DNA of 64,000 bases from Leptidea sinapis (GCF_905404315.1 NC_066272.1:8494001-8558000); one strand, 5' to 3'. Shown: positions 11,240 to 22,892, numbered from the stretch's first letter. Notes: generated by a model from the letters alone, not told the origin. Numbers and translations: made by a program.

Positions 11240-12738
11240 TGCCCGTTTACCCCTCTTAAATAAAAAATATATGTAATAATGACTTTGACATACATGAACA
11301 TATTAGTTAGGTAGCTTGAAAATACAACAAATTGTAGAATTTACGAATCTATAAATTATAGATTTTTGCATTATAATATCTTAAGAATTTTGTCTGTTTT
11401 TTTTAATATATTTATTAAATCGTTACAAATTTATATAAATACAGCAAACCAAAAATCACAAAGATTTGTCCGGATTGCTAGCTAACATGAGTTAAGTTCT
11501 ATTCTTAATTGTTTCTTGTGGAATACTCTCCCACGGGGCAGCAATTACATTCTTAGCTTCCTAATGTTTTGCGGAGCGGATTGCACCGATCATACTCTTC
11601 GTTTTAGACAACCCAAAGGTCGGGTCTTCGACCTTTGGGACTTCGAGCTGGCTAATCCAAACGACGAATCCCTAGAAGAACCATTAATTCGGGTTGAACG
11701 TAAGGAATAAGTACATCTGATATGTACCGGTGTGCGTTCAAAGTACCGTTTACTAGAAAGACTAACTCCGTACGGTCCTTGCAATTCCAGGGGATTAATA
11801 TGAGCGTTGCCGGTTGTTTTTTTTTGCCTTTACTCGTATTTAATAATGGAAAATGTTGACATTGCGAAAGAGAGAAATGATATTCAATAAAGGAGTGAGC
11901 AGCAGATTTTTTATAAAAACATTTGACTATAAATTACATCTGATATACGAGGTGTGCTATGAAGCTTAAAATTGTGCTAATCTAATATGTAAGACTTTTT
12001 TCGTCCTTCAAACCGAATCACTACATATATACAAAGACTATATCCGCATTAGTGAATGGGAGTAATTTTGTATTTTTCTCCAATGAACTAAGAAGCTGGT
12101 ACTGTGTAAATTAAATCAAATTATTGAGATGGACACACAAATCTGGGTAGTACTATCTTGTCTAAATTCAGACTGTGTAGAGCTAAGCCATGCTATGAAT
12201 TGTAATGTGCTAAATAGTGCTAAATTACTATCTACCAATTTCATCGAACATGCTATTGGAGAATTCATGTGTGTTAACTGAAGTTATTGTTACAATAGCA
12301 AGATAATAGATAGATAATAATAGAATAGATAAGTAAGTAGAATATAATGTAATAGTAGATAGTTTAATGACGATTCATTGTTATGGATGCTCGTTTATTA
12401 ATTTATATTATTATATAGCATTTATTTCATAGATCAGATTTTTTTTTATCTTGTATGGAAATTAAAGCAATTTGCAAAAACGGGTGGTTTTAATTTTTTC
12501 CGTCCATTTAGAAAATACTAAACCAAAAGAGGTTTTAATCATTTGAGAATATTTCTGGCACATTTATTAAGTGTCGTGTTGCATAAAAAAGTTTATTCCA
12601 TATTCAAATTTAAGACATAGGCGAGGCACGAATCGTTGATAGTTCGTATTAACTCTTAATCGCAGATAATTTATTGTCAGATTTTCCTATTGCGTTTATA
12701 TTTTTAAGTCTTGATAACATTATTTAACGGTCTCTACA
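11240..12738. other. Stretch without a recognised gene
   Basis: Contains a 64-codon ORF at 11,516-11,710 of unknown worth, the 11-bp hairpin inside it, and a GATA-rich run at about 12,300-12,362. No other signal. Confidence 0.5.
11612..11639. other. 11-bp perfect GC-rich hairpin
   Basis: CCCAAAGGTCG / CGACCTTTGGG around the loop GGTCTT. Confidence 0.75.
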
Positions 12739-13217
12739 ATGGTTGATAAAACTATAACAACGAGCAAAATAATAGCGCTGCTTGAAGAAGGGTGTAGTCA
12801 ATGTTATGTATCCCAGAGGCTTAATGTGAGTCGTTCGACTGTCTAGAGGACTCAGCAACGATATAAAGAAGGCCTGGATCTAGGAGAAAACCATGCAAAG
12901 AAGCTCGAGATGACCACTTCCTGGTGAACCAGGCATTGAGAATTCATCTGATGTCGACCTCAAAAAGAGTCTAGAGGAAGTGAGAGGTTTGCAAGCCAGC
13001 TTTTGGAATGTCATGAGGAGGCTTCTCGCTTCTTATACATGCAGATGTCATCTAGCCCGTGGCCCTAATTAGATGAAGCCAGAATATCATAATATGGTAT
13101 ATATCATAATATATATGGGTTGAACCGACGTCGGCGAGTACTGAGAAGGCAAGGATAACATTTCGCAGAAGTTTGCTTTGAAGAAATTACCCCTGATGGT
13201 AAAGCCTCAGTTATGTT
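12739..13217 (+). pseudogene. Broken Tc1-like transposase
   Basis: An N-terminal helix-turn-helix region opens at the ATG at 12,739: residues like IIALLEEGCSQCYVSQRLNV followed by SRSTV and then a TAG. Later frames continue with shifts. Near the end, RRRRVLRRQG and HFAEVCFEE resemble the part of Tc1 transposase just after the first catalytic Asp, followed by SVMFCG in place of the usual VMFWGGI. Multiple stops and frameshifts make it inactive. The C-terminal half, including the other catalytic acids, is missing because LINE tail sequence starts at about 13,218. Confidence 0.75.
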
Positions 13218-13290
13218 TTGCGGCAATTATCATTTAACATTAGGTGACCCCTACGCTCGTTTGTCCTCCTCTTCTATTAAAAAAACAACA
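13218..13290 (+). repeat. LINE family B 3' tail
   Basis: ACATTAGGTGACCCCTACGCTCGTTTGTCCTCCT then an A-rich end, as in the tail at 20,975-21,027. Its junction with the Tc1 relic marks a later insertion or rearrangement. Confidence 0.7.
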
Positions 13291-13665
13291 AAATATCTGT
13301 ATGTTTTTAATTTTCCCCACTCTTACGTACGTCACATTAAGTTGATATTTACGTTATTGTTTGTTTATTATTCTAACTCCATCTAATAAAAAACACAAAC
13401 ATATCCCCCACTGACTCATAATAGATGTAGTAGGAGATGCACTATTAAACTGTCTTTACAGAACACCAATGGTCTCAGGTCAACACCTGATAATTCAAGC
13501 AGTTTTTCATTGGAGATGGTGAAATAACTAATACTAGGGTACACTAGACCACAGTGATGAGAGTAATATTGAATATTTGCCGGGCCTTAAATCTTATAGA
13601 AAAGAGGATGTAAATACTACGTAATAAGAGGTGGGACCGCGTAAGTAAAAACTGAATTTAGTTAA
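13291..13665. other. Stretch without a recognised gene
   Basis: Nothing recognised. Confidence 0.6.
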
Positions 13666-13905
13666 GTATGAAACGTGCAGTTATTTGACATCAGTTTGAA
13701 ATAGTAGTAATTACTGTATGGTGATTGGCCACGACGTATAATTAGGCTAAGTTTGAAAGCGAACAGTTGCTTAAAACGTAGTGGATTTCGGCTATCCAAT
13801 TTTTTTTGAAGATTGTAGCCGTCATCTGTCAATCTGTCAATGACTGCCCGTGTCATACAATCGAGTGAATCGCTTTTTTCTTAGAGAGTTTCGCTAGGCT
13901 GCTTA
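13666..13905 (+). repeat. Dispersed repeat L, copy 1
   Basis: Shares AGTTTGAAATAGT, CGTCATCTGTCAATCT and GAATCGCTTTTTTCTTAGAG with 31,117-31,430. No coding potential. Confidence 0.65.
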
Positions 13906-14969
13906 TAGCATTCGTCCTAGGACTGGCATGAAGTACTATGTCTTTGCGATATAGTCACGATTAATTTCCATTCCCAGCGCTCCGAAACTTGCCAAGTCAC
14001 AAAGGGGAATGTTTCCGAAGAACGTTGAAAGGATGACTGGGGATTTTGTAGTTACTACGAAACCCTGTCTTTAAGGAGTTAAGCTGAACAAGATTTAATT
14101 TGCCCCGTTCCAAAACCTTCTCATGAGAGACCTTTATAATAGGAAAAGGAACAAGCTTCAAACGACACGCGTCGAAGTATTATTTATCTTACATTGTTGT
14201 CTCTAAAGAGGAAACAGAGGAAGTTTATATTCTGCTTACTAAGGACAAATGACTACTCGTCCTTAAGTGTTCCGTCAACCGTTTTACTAAATAGTTAGTT
14301 GCCAGAATCGATTCGTTATTTGATTGTTTAGATTATTATTTTTTTTTATATGTATATAACATAGTACTATTAAAATATTTTTACTACGTACATGATACCA
14401 GAACTGTGATAACAAATTCTAACTTTATGTATTTTAGTGCAATAAAGTATTTTAATTAATTTTAATTTTTTAGTGTTGTAGTAGAAATAATAACGCATTA
14501 TATTCAAGGATAACAATCATTCTGTTTAGTGTGTAGTTGGATAGGAAAACTATATATACAAGCTACTGCTTGGTTCAATATTCCTATGAATAGTAAAAGT
14601 TTGAGCTCAATGCAAATATTTATTTTATACCCGGAAACCAGGTCATCTAAAACATATCTGCTGTCTATTCATCTTTCAATTCAAACCATTATATTCTTAA
14701 TTAACTACTATATATATATTAATTTGTTTGATTTAAACTATACGTTACACATTAACTACTTAATTCAATCAGCTTAAACTTAGCACCGAAAATATACGCT
14801 TACAGAGCCATAACCTATAATAATAAATATAAGCATATTTATTCAAGAGTATACATTACATATTTAAATATGTAAGTAAATTAAAAAATTATACATTAAG
14901 CTAATGTTATTACTTAAATTATAATCTTGATCCCATTCGGGTATATCCCTCCTCCATCTTCTTTTTTTT
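13906..14969. other. Stretch without a recognised gene
   Basis: A somewhat GC-richer part at 13,905-14,180, possibly an old repeat, then strongly AT-rich sequence. The 82-codon ORF at 14,529 is low-complexity. Confidence 0.5.
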
Positions 14970-15131
14970 TGTTTCTTATCAAAATAAGGAACGAGACGAG
15001 CAGGACGTTCAGCTGATGGTAACTGATACGCCCTGCCCAATAAAATGCAGTGCCGCTTGGGATTCTTGAAAATCCCAAAAATTCTGAGCGGCACCACAAT
15101 TGCGCTCGACACCTTGAGATATAAGATGATG
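14970..15131 (-). repeat. Family A copy 4, truncated
   Basis: Runs from the TTTATGAAA-like end to CACCTTGAGATATAAGATG, then abuts the mariner relic. Confidence 0.8.
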
Positions 15132-15144
15132 AAGAAAAACATCT

Positions 15145-16159
15145 GGCCGTCCACGTAGTGTTCGTACGAAAAAGGTTGTCAAAGCAGTAAGGGAACCAAT
15201 TCCAAGAAATCCTGTCCAAAAGTAAGAGATTTAATCGCGGGAGATGAATATAGCACCTAGAACCATGTCGCGTATTTAAACAGATGACTTAGGACTTGCA
15301 GCCTATAAGAGATGTACTGGTCATTTCTTAACTGAAAATTTAAAAAAGAATATGGTGGTAAAATCGAAACAACTACTGAAGCTAAAAAAAATTAAAAGAA
15401 AAATTTGTTTACGGATGAGAATTTTTTTACAATTGAGCAACATTTTAACAAACAAAATGACCATATTTATGCTCACAGCTCTAAGGAAGCTTTCCAATTA
15501 GTCGACAGAGTGCAACGTGGGCACTATCCGACTTCAGTGATGGTTTGGTGGGGTATTAGCTATAAAGGAGTGACTGAGCAATCATTTGTGAAAAAGGTAT
15601 CAAAACATCGGCACAACTGTATCATTTTGAATTCAGATTCAGATTGAGAAGGTAATGAAGCCCCTTAACAACACCATGTTCAATAACCAAGAATGGTCCT
15701 TCCAGCAAGACTCGGCGCCGGGTCATAAAGCTCAGTCTACGCAGTATTGGTTGGAAACGAATTCAAATTCAAATTCAAATATTTTTTTTCAAAATAGGAT
15801 GTGACATCACTTATTGAAAGTCAAAAACTACCACCCATTCCAAAATGAATGCCTCAGACCTGAGAAGAATGGGCGCAACAAACTCAGCGGGCTTTTTTTT
15901 TTCTTCGAATGCTTCGGACTTCATCAGAGCTGAAGACTGGCTGTCGTCTAGTCTCGATCTTATGATTTATGGTCAGTTTTAGAGAGTACAGCTTGCTCTA
16001 AACGCCATGAAAATTTGGTAAAATAAAAACAATACGTACGATTGGCAGTGGACTGTTCCCATGGAAAGAGTGCGTGCTTCTATTGATAACTGGCCTCAAC
16101 GCTTAAATAACTGTATTGCAGTTAATGGAGACCACTTCGAACATGCTTTTTATATTTAA
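15145..16159 (+). pseudogene. Mariner/Tc1-type transposase relic, interrupted by a short repeat
   Basis: Homologous translation starts GRPRSVRTKKVVKAV at 15,145, with MSRIFK and AAYKRCTGHFLTENLK (DNA-binding region), then FTDENFFTIEQHFNKQND with the first catalytic Asp, HYPTSVMVWWGISYKG, QQDSAPGHKAQST with the second, and a C terminus ending RASIDNWPQRLNNCIAVNGD and a stop at 16,157-16,159. The third catalytic region is degraded (SLDLMIYG for the expected SPDLNPLDY). Stops and shifts are scattered. Residues upstream of GRPR are missing because family A repeat abuts. A 140-bp repeat sits inside at 15,763-15,910. Confidence 0.85.
15763..15905. mobile_element. Short repeat family D nested in the mariner relic
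   Basis: TTCAAATTCAAATTCAAAT, then AAAACTACCACCCATTCCAA, CTCAGACCTGAGAAGAATGG and a poly-T end. CGAAT flanks both sides (15,758-15,762 and 15,906-15,910). Removing it joins the two parts of the transposase. Related copies are at 17,311 and 24,540. Confidence 0.75.
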
Positions 16160-16432
16160 TTTTTTTACATTTATGTATTAAACTAATAACCACTGTAAAA
16201 GTAATAAATGTTATTTGCAATAGCAAAATTTGTTTTTGCTTTGTTTCAGTATTATGGCAAGACTAGGTAGATTATCATATTAATAAAAACGAGAGTTACA
16301 AAGCCAAAAGCGACAACTTAGTTATAGTAATTTCATTTAAAAAATTAACAGTTCAATACGCATTAAGAAATTGTGGACTAGGAGATGCTCTGAGTTATAT
16401 ATAGTATATAGTTACATGTAGGTTATGTCTTT

Positions 16433-16564
16433 AAACAATTGGACTGGAAGGCCAATGGCATATGGATTGGTAATAAGCACCTAAGTCACTTAAGGTTTGC
16501 AGATAACATAGCACTCTTCGGTAACTCGGCTTCCGAACTCAAGCAAATGATGCAAGAAAAAAAT
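16433..16564 (+). pseudogene. RTE-like LINE reverse transcriptase fragment
   Basis: DWKANGIWIGNKHLSHLRFA then DNIALFGNSASELKQMMQE. LRFADNI is the catalytic FADDI box with the second Asp changed to Asn, so even this fragment is inactive. The rest of the palm is missing, and a family A repeat follows. The extreme C terminus of the same LINE type reappears at 16,891. Confidence 0.75.
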
Positions 16565-16589
16565 AGAGAGTTGTGCAAGAATGCACTTT

Positions 16590-16878
16590 GTACAGGATGC
16601 CGGCTAGATTATGGGTACCACAACGGCGCCTATTTCTGCCGTGAAGCAGTAATGTGTAAGCATTACTGTGTTTCAGTTTGAAGGGCGCCGTAGCTAGTGA
16701 AATTACTGGGCAAATGAGACTTAACATCTTATGTCTTAAGGTGACGAGAGCAATTGTAATGCCGCTCAGAATTTTTCGGACTTTTTCAAGAATCCTGAGC
16801 GGCACTGCATTGTTATGGGCATATCAATTACCATCAGATGAACATCCTGCTCGTCTCGTCCCTTATTTTCATAAAAAA
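16590..16878 (+). repeat. Family A copy 5, between two LINE pieces
   Basis: Nearly full copy from ACAGGATGCCGGCTAGATTA to CTTATTTTCATAAAAAA. It lies between the RT and C-terminal pieces of an RTE-like LINE. Confidence 0.85.
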
Positions 16879-16890
16879 GCGCTTCACTGA

Positions 16891-16960
16891 TCGTCGTGGA
16901 AATCTTTGGGGGAGGTTTTTGTCCAGCAGTGGACTTCTTCCGGCTGATGATGATGAATGA
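16891..16960 (+). pseudogene. RTE-like LINE C terminus and tail
   Basis: Codes SSWKSLGEVFVQQWTSSG and a TGA at 16,945-16,947, then GATGATGATG, the family tail. The intervening ~250 residues expected between this and 16,564 are absent, so a deletion accompanied the family A insertion. Confidence 0.75.
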
Positions 16961-17310
16961 ATCCTGCAGGAAATGCTCATAATTAATGATGCTCTTCTAA
17001 GACACATAGTATAACTTTATGTGGCAAAATCAGGGTTTCCTAGTAGTAAGCCTGGTTTTGGCACATTCTATAAAGCCAGTCCTTTGATTACGAGTACTAA
17101 CTTTCACGGACATTCTTGTCGTACGTCATCGACTTTTCACCACCAGTTATCAATATCTTTAAACACGATTCTATTTGATTTATTCTCAATAAAAAATAGC
17201 AATAAATGGAACACGGTTCATTAGATTTCTTTCAGTGAGCTCGGGTGCCACACCAAATAATGTTGAGTTTTTGTGTAGCTGAAATTAAATAGGTGTTGAA
17301 AACGAAGTAA

Positions 17311-17432
17311 TTCAAATTCAATATTTTTATTCATAATAGGGTTCAAAGTCAAAAACTACCACCCATTCAAAATAGAGTGACTGCCTCAGCCCTGAGAAGA
17401 AAGGGCGCAAAAAACTCCTCGGGATTCTTTTA
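17311..17432. repeat. Short repeat family D
   Basis: TTCAAATTCAATATTTTTATTC, AAAACTACCACCCATTCAAA, CTGAGAAGAAAGGGCGCAA. Matches 15,763-15,905. Confidence 0.7.
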
Positions 17433-18799
17433 TATAAAAAATGGATTACAATGTACAATAAACAGTTATAATTAAAGAACCTGAGGGTGCTCGCCTCATT
17501 CCTAATCTGCCGTATCATTAAGATAATAATTTTTCAATGAATAATATTGTAGAAGCATATAAATCGCCCAATAAAAGACTTACTAACTTGATACATATGA
17601 AAATGATATATATACTTATGATTGTCACAGTTTATAGCAAATTCTTCAATGTGCTTATGAACAAATAGAACTATTATAAGATTTAAATTTCTCTCTTAGT
17701 GATTCTTTAGGACCTAGGTTATAAATAGCGCGAATAACCCTCTTTTTCAGCACAAAGTTGGTATAAATATTGGATAAATAATACAGTTTAACTTTGCAAT
17801 TAATTTCATAGTGTCCTAATCTCTTAGTTCTATACTGAATTTTTTTTTACTAATGAAAAAAGTACATTTGTAATGATATATGTATTTAATCGTATTTTAA
17901 ATTTTCGAGATTGTTTACGAAAGTGAATTTTTAAGATAATTATAAAATTCAGATAACACTCATCGAAAATAATTATTAATAATATAACTGCAAGTTTTAA
18001 TAGTATAAGTTTCCTATTAATTATATATTTCATTGTACACAAACAAGAAGAAAGAGAAAAATATGAATTTAAAAACTAAGTCTTAAGGAGATTGAATTAT
18101 ATGAAAATAGTGCACTACTAGCCAAAATCAGCGCTAACTGCTAACCCTACAATGGTTGCCCTTTCGACAATTTTAATTAATTTCGTTAAGTAAGCAATGA
18201 AAAAATTAGACGGTTGGTACATAATCAAAAATAATTATTAACTTATAATTTTATAATTATTTTGTATAACAGTATTAGTAGTTATTGGCAAATATACATA
18301 ACCGAAAAAATCATAAATTCTCAAGTAAGATCATCTTTCAAAAGCGCATGTCTTTAGAAAAATAATATTTGTACGGTGAGAAGGAAATCAGATTTGCACA
18401 CTGTGAAATCAGTAGTAAGGATTATAGAAAAAAATCATATTAAAGAAAGATCAAAGAAAAGCTTGTAATATCATGTTTTTCGTTCGGAATAATATGAATT
18501 GTACTATAGACTAAGCCATTTATTTCTCACAATATAGTAAATCCTTTTATCTTTCACAAACACAAAGGTAAATTCTCGAAAGAATGAAGGTATAATCTTC
18601 ACAGAAGATGCAGGATTGAAACGTTCCCCGGTACTTAAAGCTCAAGTGCTGATAATATATTATTTAGTTTCTCATGAAAATGGTAAAAATTTGAACACAA
18701 AAGTACTGTTTCTCTTAGAAAATTATATGTGTAGTTCTATTTGTACAAGTATATATTTTATTCTGCCGATCGGAAAATAATTAAATAGTACCGCATGTC
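17433..18799. other. Stretch without a recognised gene
   Basis: AT-rich, no recognised repeat or gene. Confidence 0.6.
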
Positions 18800-19125
18800 C
18801 GGCTACATGTGGAGTACTGCTCTTATCTCTGGTCTGGTGCACTCTTCAGTTATACTTCGAAGTCCATTTGAAAGTCTGTAAAGCAGAACTACTCTATTAG
18901 GCGTGGATAGTTTGCGAAAAATTGAACGTTGGAGTGGCATACAGATTTCGCTTCACTGTGTACTCTACAGCATTTACCACGTGGAGTAATCCGAAGAGCT
19001 GGTAAAAATTTTCCACACCATACCAATCAATGTATTAAACTTCTCGTGGTCTTACAGGATGCTACGACTCTGGCACCTTCAACTACGAGTCACCTACCTT
19101 AAAGGGCTTCTGTATACGTAACACA
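18800..19125 (+). pseudogene. Degraded CR1/jockey-like LINE C-terminal region
   Basis: Reads (with stops) HMSGYMWSTALISGLVHSSV like the RPHMEYCSHLWSG region, then LHCVLYSIYHVE for LCVFYRIYHGE, EELVKIFH, and LWHLQLRVTYLKGF near the end for the GTFKK...LKGR tail. Parts are missing between these blocks. Confidence 0.5.
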
Positions 19126-19139
19126 TAGATAGGCGGCTC

Positions 19140-19410
19140 CCTCAAACCTTGCGTAAGTGGACCTCCATCTTCCTCACTGAACGCAGCATACAGGTAGTTT
19201 TTGACGGTTATTGCTCGAACCCGAATCCCGTGAAGGTTGGAGTGCCCAAGGCTGTGTGCTACACTTTTGGACACAGCCTCGTGTTTATGTCTTCTATCGA
19301 GCCCTCTCTTGAGAAGGTCGTGGAATGGGGTTAAATGAATCTTATCCAATTTCACACCCAGAATACTCAAGTTTGCGCGTTTACCACTAAAAATCTCCAC
19401 TTGTCTTATC
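19140..19410 (+). pseudogene. CR1/jockey-like LINE reverse transcriptase fragment
   Basis: RKWTSIFLTERSIQVVFDGY, then NPNPVKVGVPKAVC (normally GVPQGCVLSP), a deletion of the YADD region, then IEPSLEKVVEWGLMNLIQFH and TQVCAFTTKNLH. The opposite-strand ORF at 19,083-19,412 is a shadow. Confidence 0.65.
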
Positions 19411-19904
19411 ACCGCTCTTCCTCTTACTTATTACAGCTTCCTTAAAGCCTCGCCTTGTATCAGAATACTGGCTCTCGAAATCTCAAAGTCAAAATTCTTT
19501 ATTTGCCAGAAACTTTTACAAGTAAAGTTGTAACATATTTAAGAGTAGGCACAAGTTTCGTCTTGACAGACATACAAATATTATTATGGAGGGTACCACT
19601 CTATCTGCCACAGGGAGTGTTTTGAAAAGCTATTTTACTTTTTGTTTACTAATTAATTAATTTACAAATACTTCACTGAGGCTGCTGAGCTATACATAAA
19701 GTATACATAAGAAATGGAGAGCAACATGGATATTTCCTGAACAAGATGTATTTATTTGTATTTGAGAATGAGTCATTTGAATGTACACGTAAGTCTATGT
19801 TGCAGAATATACAGGCAGGACAATAATGTATTCCGTACTCGGCCACAGATCACGGGCGAATCAAATCTTAAACGTTGTGTTTGTGCAGAATTTCACGATG
19901 TGGT

Positions 19905-20085
19905 TTTTTAATGAAAATAAGGGCCGAGACGAGCAGGACGTTCAGCTGTTGGTAATTGATACGCCCTGCCCATTATAATGCAGTGCCGCTCAGGATTACT
20001 GAAAAACCCAAAAATTCAGAGCGGTACTACAACTGCCCATAATCTATCCGGCATCTGGTGCAAAGGAGCCTCCCACTGGTAAATT
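19905..20085 (-). repeat. Family A copy 6, internal deletion
   Basis: The middle third (from the CTCGTCACC region to GGTACCCATAAT) is missing; both ends are kept. Confidence 0.8.
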
Positions 20086-20218
20086 GTTATGTAAATTATT
20101 GTTATAAATTTTTTAGTTTAGAGAATTCTTCTGTAGTAAAGTCTTTAAATTTTTTCTTAATAAACCTATATAAGTCTAATTTCTTGCATGTTCTTATGGG
20201 CTCTTATTTTCCAAACAA

Positions 20219-20564
20219 ATGATTAAACCGCTTAAATTAATTAAAATGTATTATTCAAAATATAAGATAAGAAACACTGACCTGAGGAAAATTACGAAAC
20301 TTATCGACATACTTAAACGAATCGACCAACAAAAGTGGAGATGGGCAGGGCACATGATGCGAGATAAAATGGAGCAAAAGACTTACAGAATGGTATCCAA
20401 GAGATAGCAAAAGAAAACGAGAAAGACAGAACACAAGATGGGAAGATGAAATGAAATTGACAGCAGAACCAAACTGGAAAAGAGTTGCCCAAAACAGGAA
20501 AGAGTTGAAATCGTTGGAGGAGGCCTTTGTCAATCGACAAGCCGAACAAAGATACATTTTATAG
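20219..20564 (+). pseudogene. LINE C terminus of a second RTE-like family
   Basis: KIRNTDLRKITKLIDILKRI, then KWRWAGHMMRDKMEQ, a frameshift near 20,385, then RWEDEMKLTAEPNWKRVAQN and EEAFVNRQAEQRYIL with a stop at 20,562-20,564. The KWRWAGH...RWEDE layout parallels the other RTE tails, but the sequence is a different family. Confidence 0.7.
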
Positions 20565-20703
20565 TCTATACTTTAATTTATTTTTAATTTTAACTTAATT
20601 TTAAACTATAGGTTAAAATTTTGTTTTTTCAAATGTTAATTGTTTTTTTAGTTCGGAATAAAATGACTTTATTACACGTATTATTCAAAAGTAAACAAGT
20701 GTA

Positions 20704-21027
20704 AATTCCTGCCGCCGAATTCCACCTTCGCACGACACGCCACAAGTTAAGATATCATCCCCACCACCTGGATGTGTGGCGGTCCTCCACAGTGCGATTT
20801 TCAAGGAGCTTTCTCCCACGTGCTACAAAGCTGTGGAATGAGCTTCCTTGTGCGGTGTTTCCGGGACGATACGACGTGGGTACCTTCAAAAAAAGCGCGC
20901 ACACCTTCCTTAAAGGCCGGCAACGCTCTTGTGATTCCTCTGGTGTTGCAAGAGAATGTGGGCGGCGGTGAACACTTAACACCAGGCGACCCGTACGCTC
21001 GTTTGTCCTCCTATTCCATAAAAAAAC
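20704..21027 (+). pseudogene. LINE family B 3' end
   Basis: Homologous to the C terminus coding PAAEFHLRTTRHKLRYHPHH, LDVWRSSTVRFSRSFLPRAT, KLWNELPCAVFPGRYDVGTF and LKGRQRSCDSSGVA, then GGCGACCCGTACGCTCG and TATTCCATAAAAAAA. This is the best-preserved tail of this LINE in the window. The longer ORFs through it start inside the repeat. Confidence 0.8.
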
Positions 21028-21521
21028 TTTTTTTGAATAAACTAATTGTTTACTTTACATAATGCATGTTCTCTGTGTACTAAAATATTACGTGCGATGT
21101 GCACCTCTGTGCAATTTAATCATAACACTGTTTACATATACTGTGAGCAATCATCAAAATTACGGCGCTTTTGGTCTTTTGAGCCTTTGAATGGAGAATG
21201 TGAATGGAGGCTTGCGGTTTGTGTCACTGAAGTGTAATGACGAGATGTATCTCACACTAATGGATTATGTAGTACTGTGTACTGAAGGGGACTGATCTTA
21301 ATACTGCTTTGATCTGCAAACATTTTCATTTATAATAATTATCTTTTTAACTTTTTAAAATATGTTTAAACCACGGAGATCAAAAATTGAAAAATGTTGA
21401 TATATTCAAGTTGGCGGCAATGTTAGCATTAAAATTACTCCAATCTTTTAAAGTAGATGTAAAACAATTAGATTTTATTCAATTTATTACTTACAAAAAT
21501 TAAATTAAAAATCAAAATGAA
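21028..21521. other. Stretch without a recognised gene
   Basis: Nothing recognised; 63-codon ORF at 21,046 has no family resemblance. Confidence 0.55.
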
Positions 21522-21592
21522 TGTACGATGTGGACTCGAATGCGCGAACTCTCGCGTGCCGTGCGAGCGCTCTTCCAAGGAGCCAACCGTTC
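21522..21592 (-). repeat. tRNA-like repeat, degraded
   Basis: Minus strand GAACGGTTGGCTCCTTGGAA then GAGCGCTCGCACGGCACGCG; the anticodon loop ACGGCAC has lost U33 and the T arm is damaged. Confidence 0.5.
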
Positions 21593-21730
21593 GAGTAACG
21601 TAAAGTTCATTAGTGTGTTCTGCTGCCTTTGGTTGAATTATTATAGTACATGGAAAATAAGACGACGAATGTTTCTTTTTACAGATGTTGTTGTGCAACG
21701 GCTGCTACAATTTCTTTACATTTGAAGTCA

Positions 21731-21930
21731 TCTATATTATAAATGTGAATGTAAGTTTGTTTGATACGCTTTTATGCCAGAGTTACTGTACCAATTTTGA
21801 TGAAATTTGGTACAGCGACAGCCTAAAGTTTGGGAAAGGTCGTATGCTATTTTTTATCCCGGAAAAACCGTGGTTCCCGCGGGGTTTGTGAAAAACTGAA
21901 ATTCACGTCGATGGGCTATAAATATTTATT
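21731..21930 (+). mobile_element. Helitron-like 5' fragment
   Basis: Begins TCTATATTATAAATG after A and includes ATTTTGATGAAATTTGGTAC and TTTTTATCCCGGAAAAACCG. The 3' end is not found. A relative on the other strand is at 23,832. Confidence 0.45.
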
Positions 21931-21947
21931 GGTATAGACCATAGGTT

Positions 21948-22080
21948 CTCAACGTGGGCGATAACGACCCCTTGTGGGCGTTTGAGACTTTCGGGGGGCA
22001 GTAGAAGACCCAGAGAAAATTAGGGGGCATTGAGATGGCGCAGATGGGGCGTGGGTAGATTAAAAATATAGTCCGAAAAG
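21948..22080 (+). mobile_element. Possible hAT-type terminal fragment
   Basis: GGTTCTCAACGTGGGCGATA and the G-rich GGGGGGCAGTAGAAGACCC, then GAGATGGCGCAGATGGGGCG resemble hAT ends beginning CAGNGGTTCTCAA. The other end is not found. Confidence 0.35.
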
Positions 22081-22539
22081 GCAAAAAAATACACGCTAAT
22101 CACGTACTAAAGTAAAATAAAAATTAATATCGTTTAATATTTGTTATTTTAGGTATTGTAATCATTTTTATAACGTGTGCACGTATTTTGGTAGGAAGAG
22201 CAATGGATTAAAATTATAAAAATCATCATTACTAAAAACTATAAAATAAAAAGTACTACAATCGAGGCTTAAATACAGAGATTAAGATTATATAAATTTT
22301 AATTTCCAAAAGATACTTAATATTTGTTGAAATTATAATAAAATAAACATACACAAAACATTAATTAATAATTATTAATTATAATCCAAAACTGGCAAGC
22401 GAACCGGTTTGGGGCGCGGTCAAGCCCTACCATAAAATTTCAGATTTATTTCACTAAAATGGCTCTTTCCGAATGGTTTTTATTATTTCAAGATTAAATA
22501 GATTAAATTATGTTATTTTTTTGTTCGTCAGTATCTTCG

Positions 22540-22688
22540 GGGCATTCGGGAGTCAGCAAGTGACGTACGTGCGTCGACAGGTCTGAGCCCGCACTCTGCT
22601 CCCGCGTCGCCCTTGCCCCCGCGCGGCGTCCGCCCTTACCTTTCGCACCGGGTCTAATAAACGAGTCACTGCATGTTTATCTTATTCC
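22540..22688 (+). other. GC-rich block, possible solo-LTR remnant
   Basis: A sharp GC-rich stretch (CCCGCACTCTGCTCCCGCGT, then GCCCCCGCGCGGCGTCCGCC) followed by CTAATAAACGAG, a polyadenylation-like signal, and an end CTGTCGTTACA. This resembles the R/U5 end of an LTR, but no partner or start is seen. Confidence 0.3.
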
Positions 22689-22892
22689 TGTCGTTACATG
22701 TTAAATATCTCCAACCTATATTAAGATCTGATGATCTAATGTTTGTTCATTTTATTATCATTAGCATTATCGAACATAACCAACGATGATATGATAGAAG
22801 AGATAGAGACAGGACGATACGAGATGGAATATCAAAAGTGTGTAGGCAGCAGTTTTCACTTTAATCAATGTCACAGAATAATTTAGAGTGTA

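Noticed and set aside
11516..11710. 64-codon frame with a mixed composition
   Set aside because: No recognised motif and an 11-bp palindrome inside it; both strands are open, so coding cannot be argued.
14864..15219. Two overlapping minus-strand frames near 100 codons
   Set aside because: Run over family A copy 4 and the antisense of the mariner relic.
19083..19412. 109-codon minus-strand frame
   Set aside because: Antisense shadow of a CR1/jockey-like RT fragment on the plus strand.
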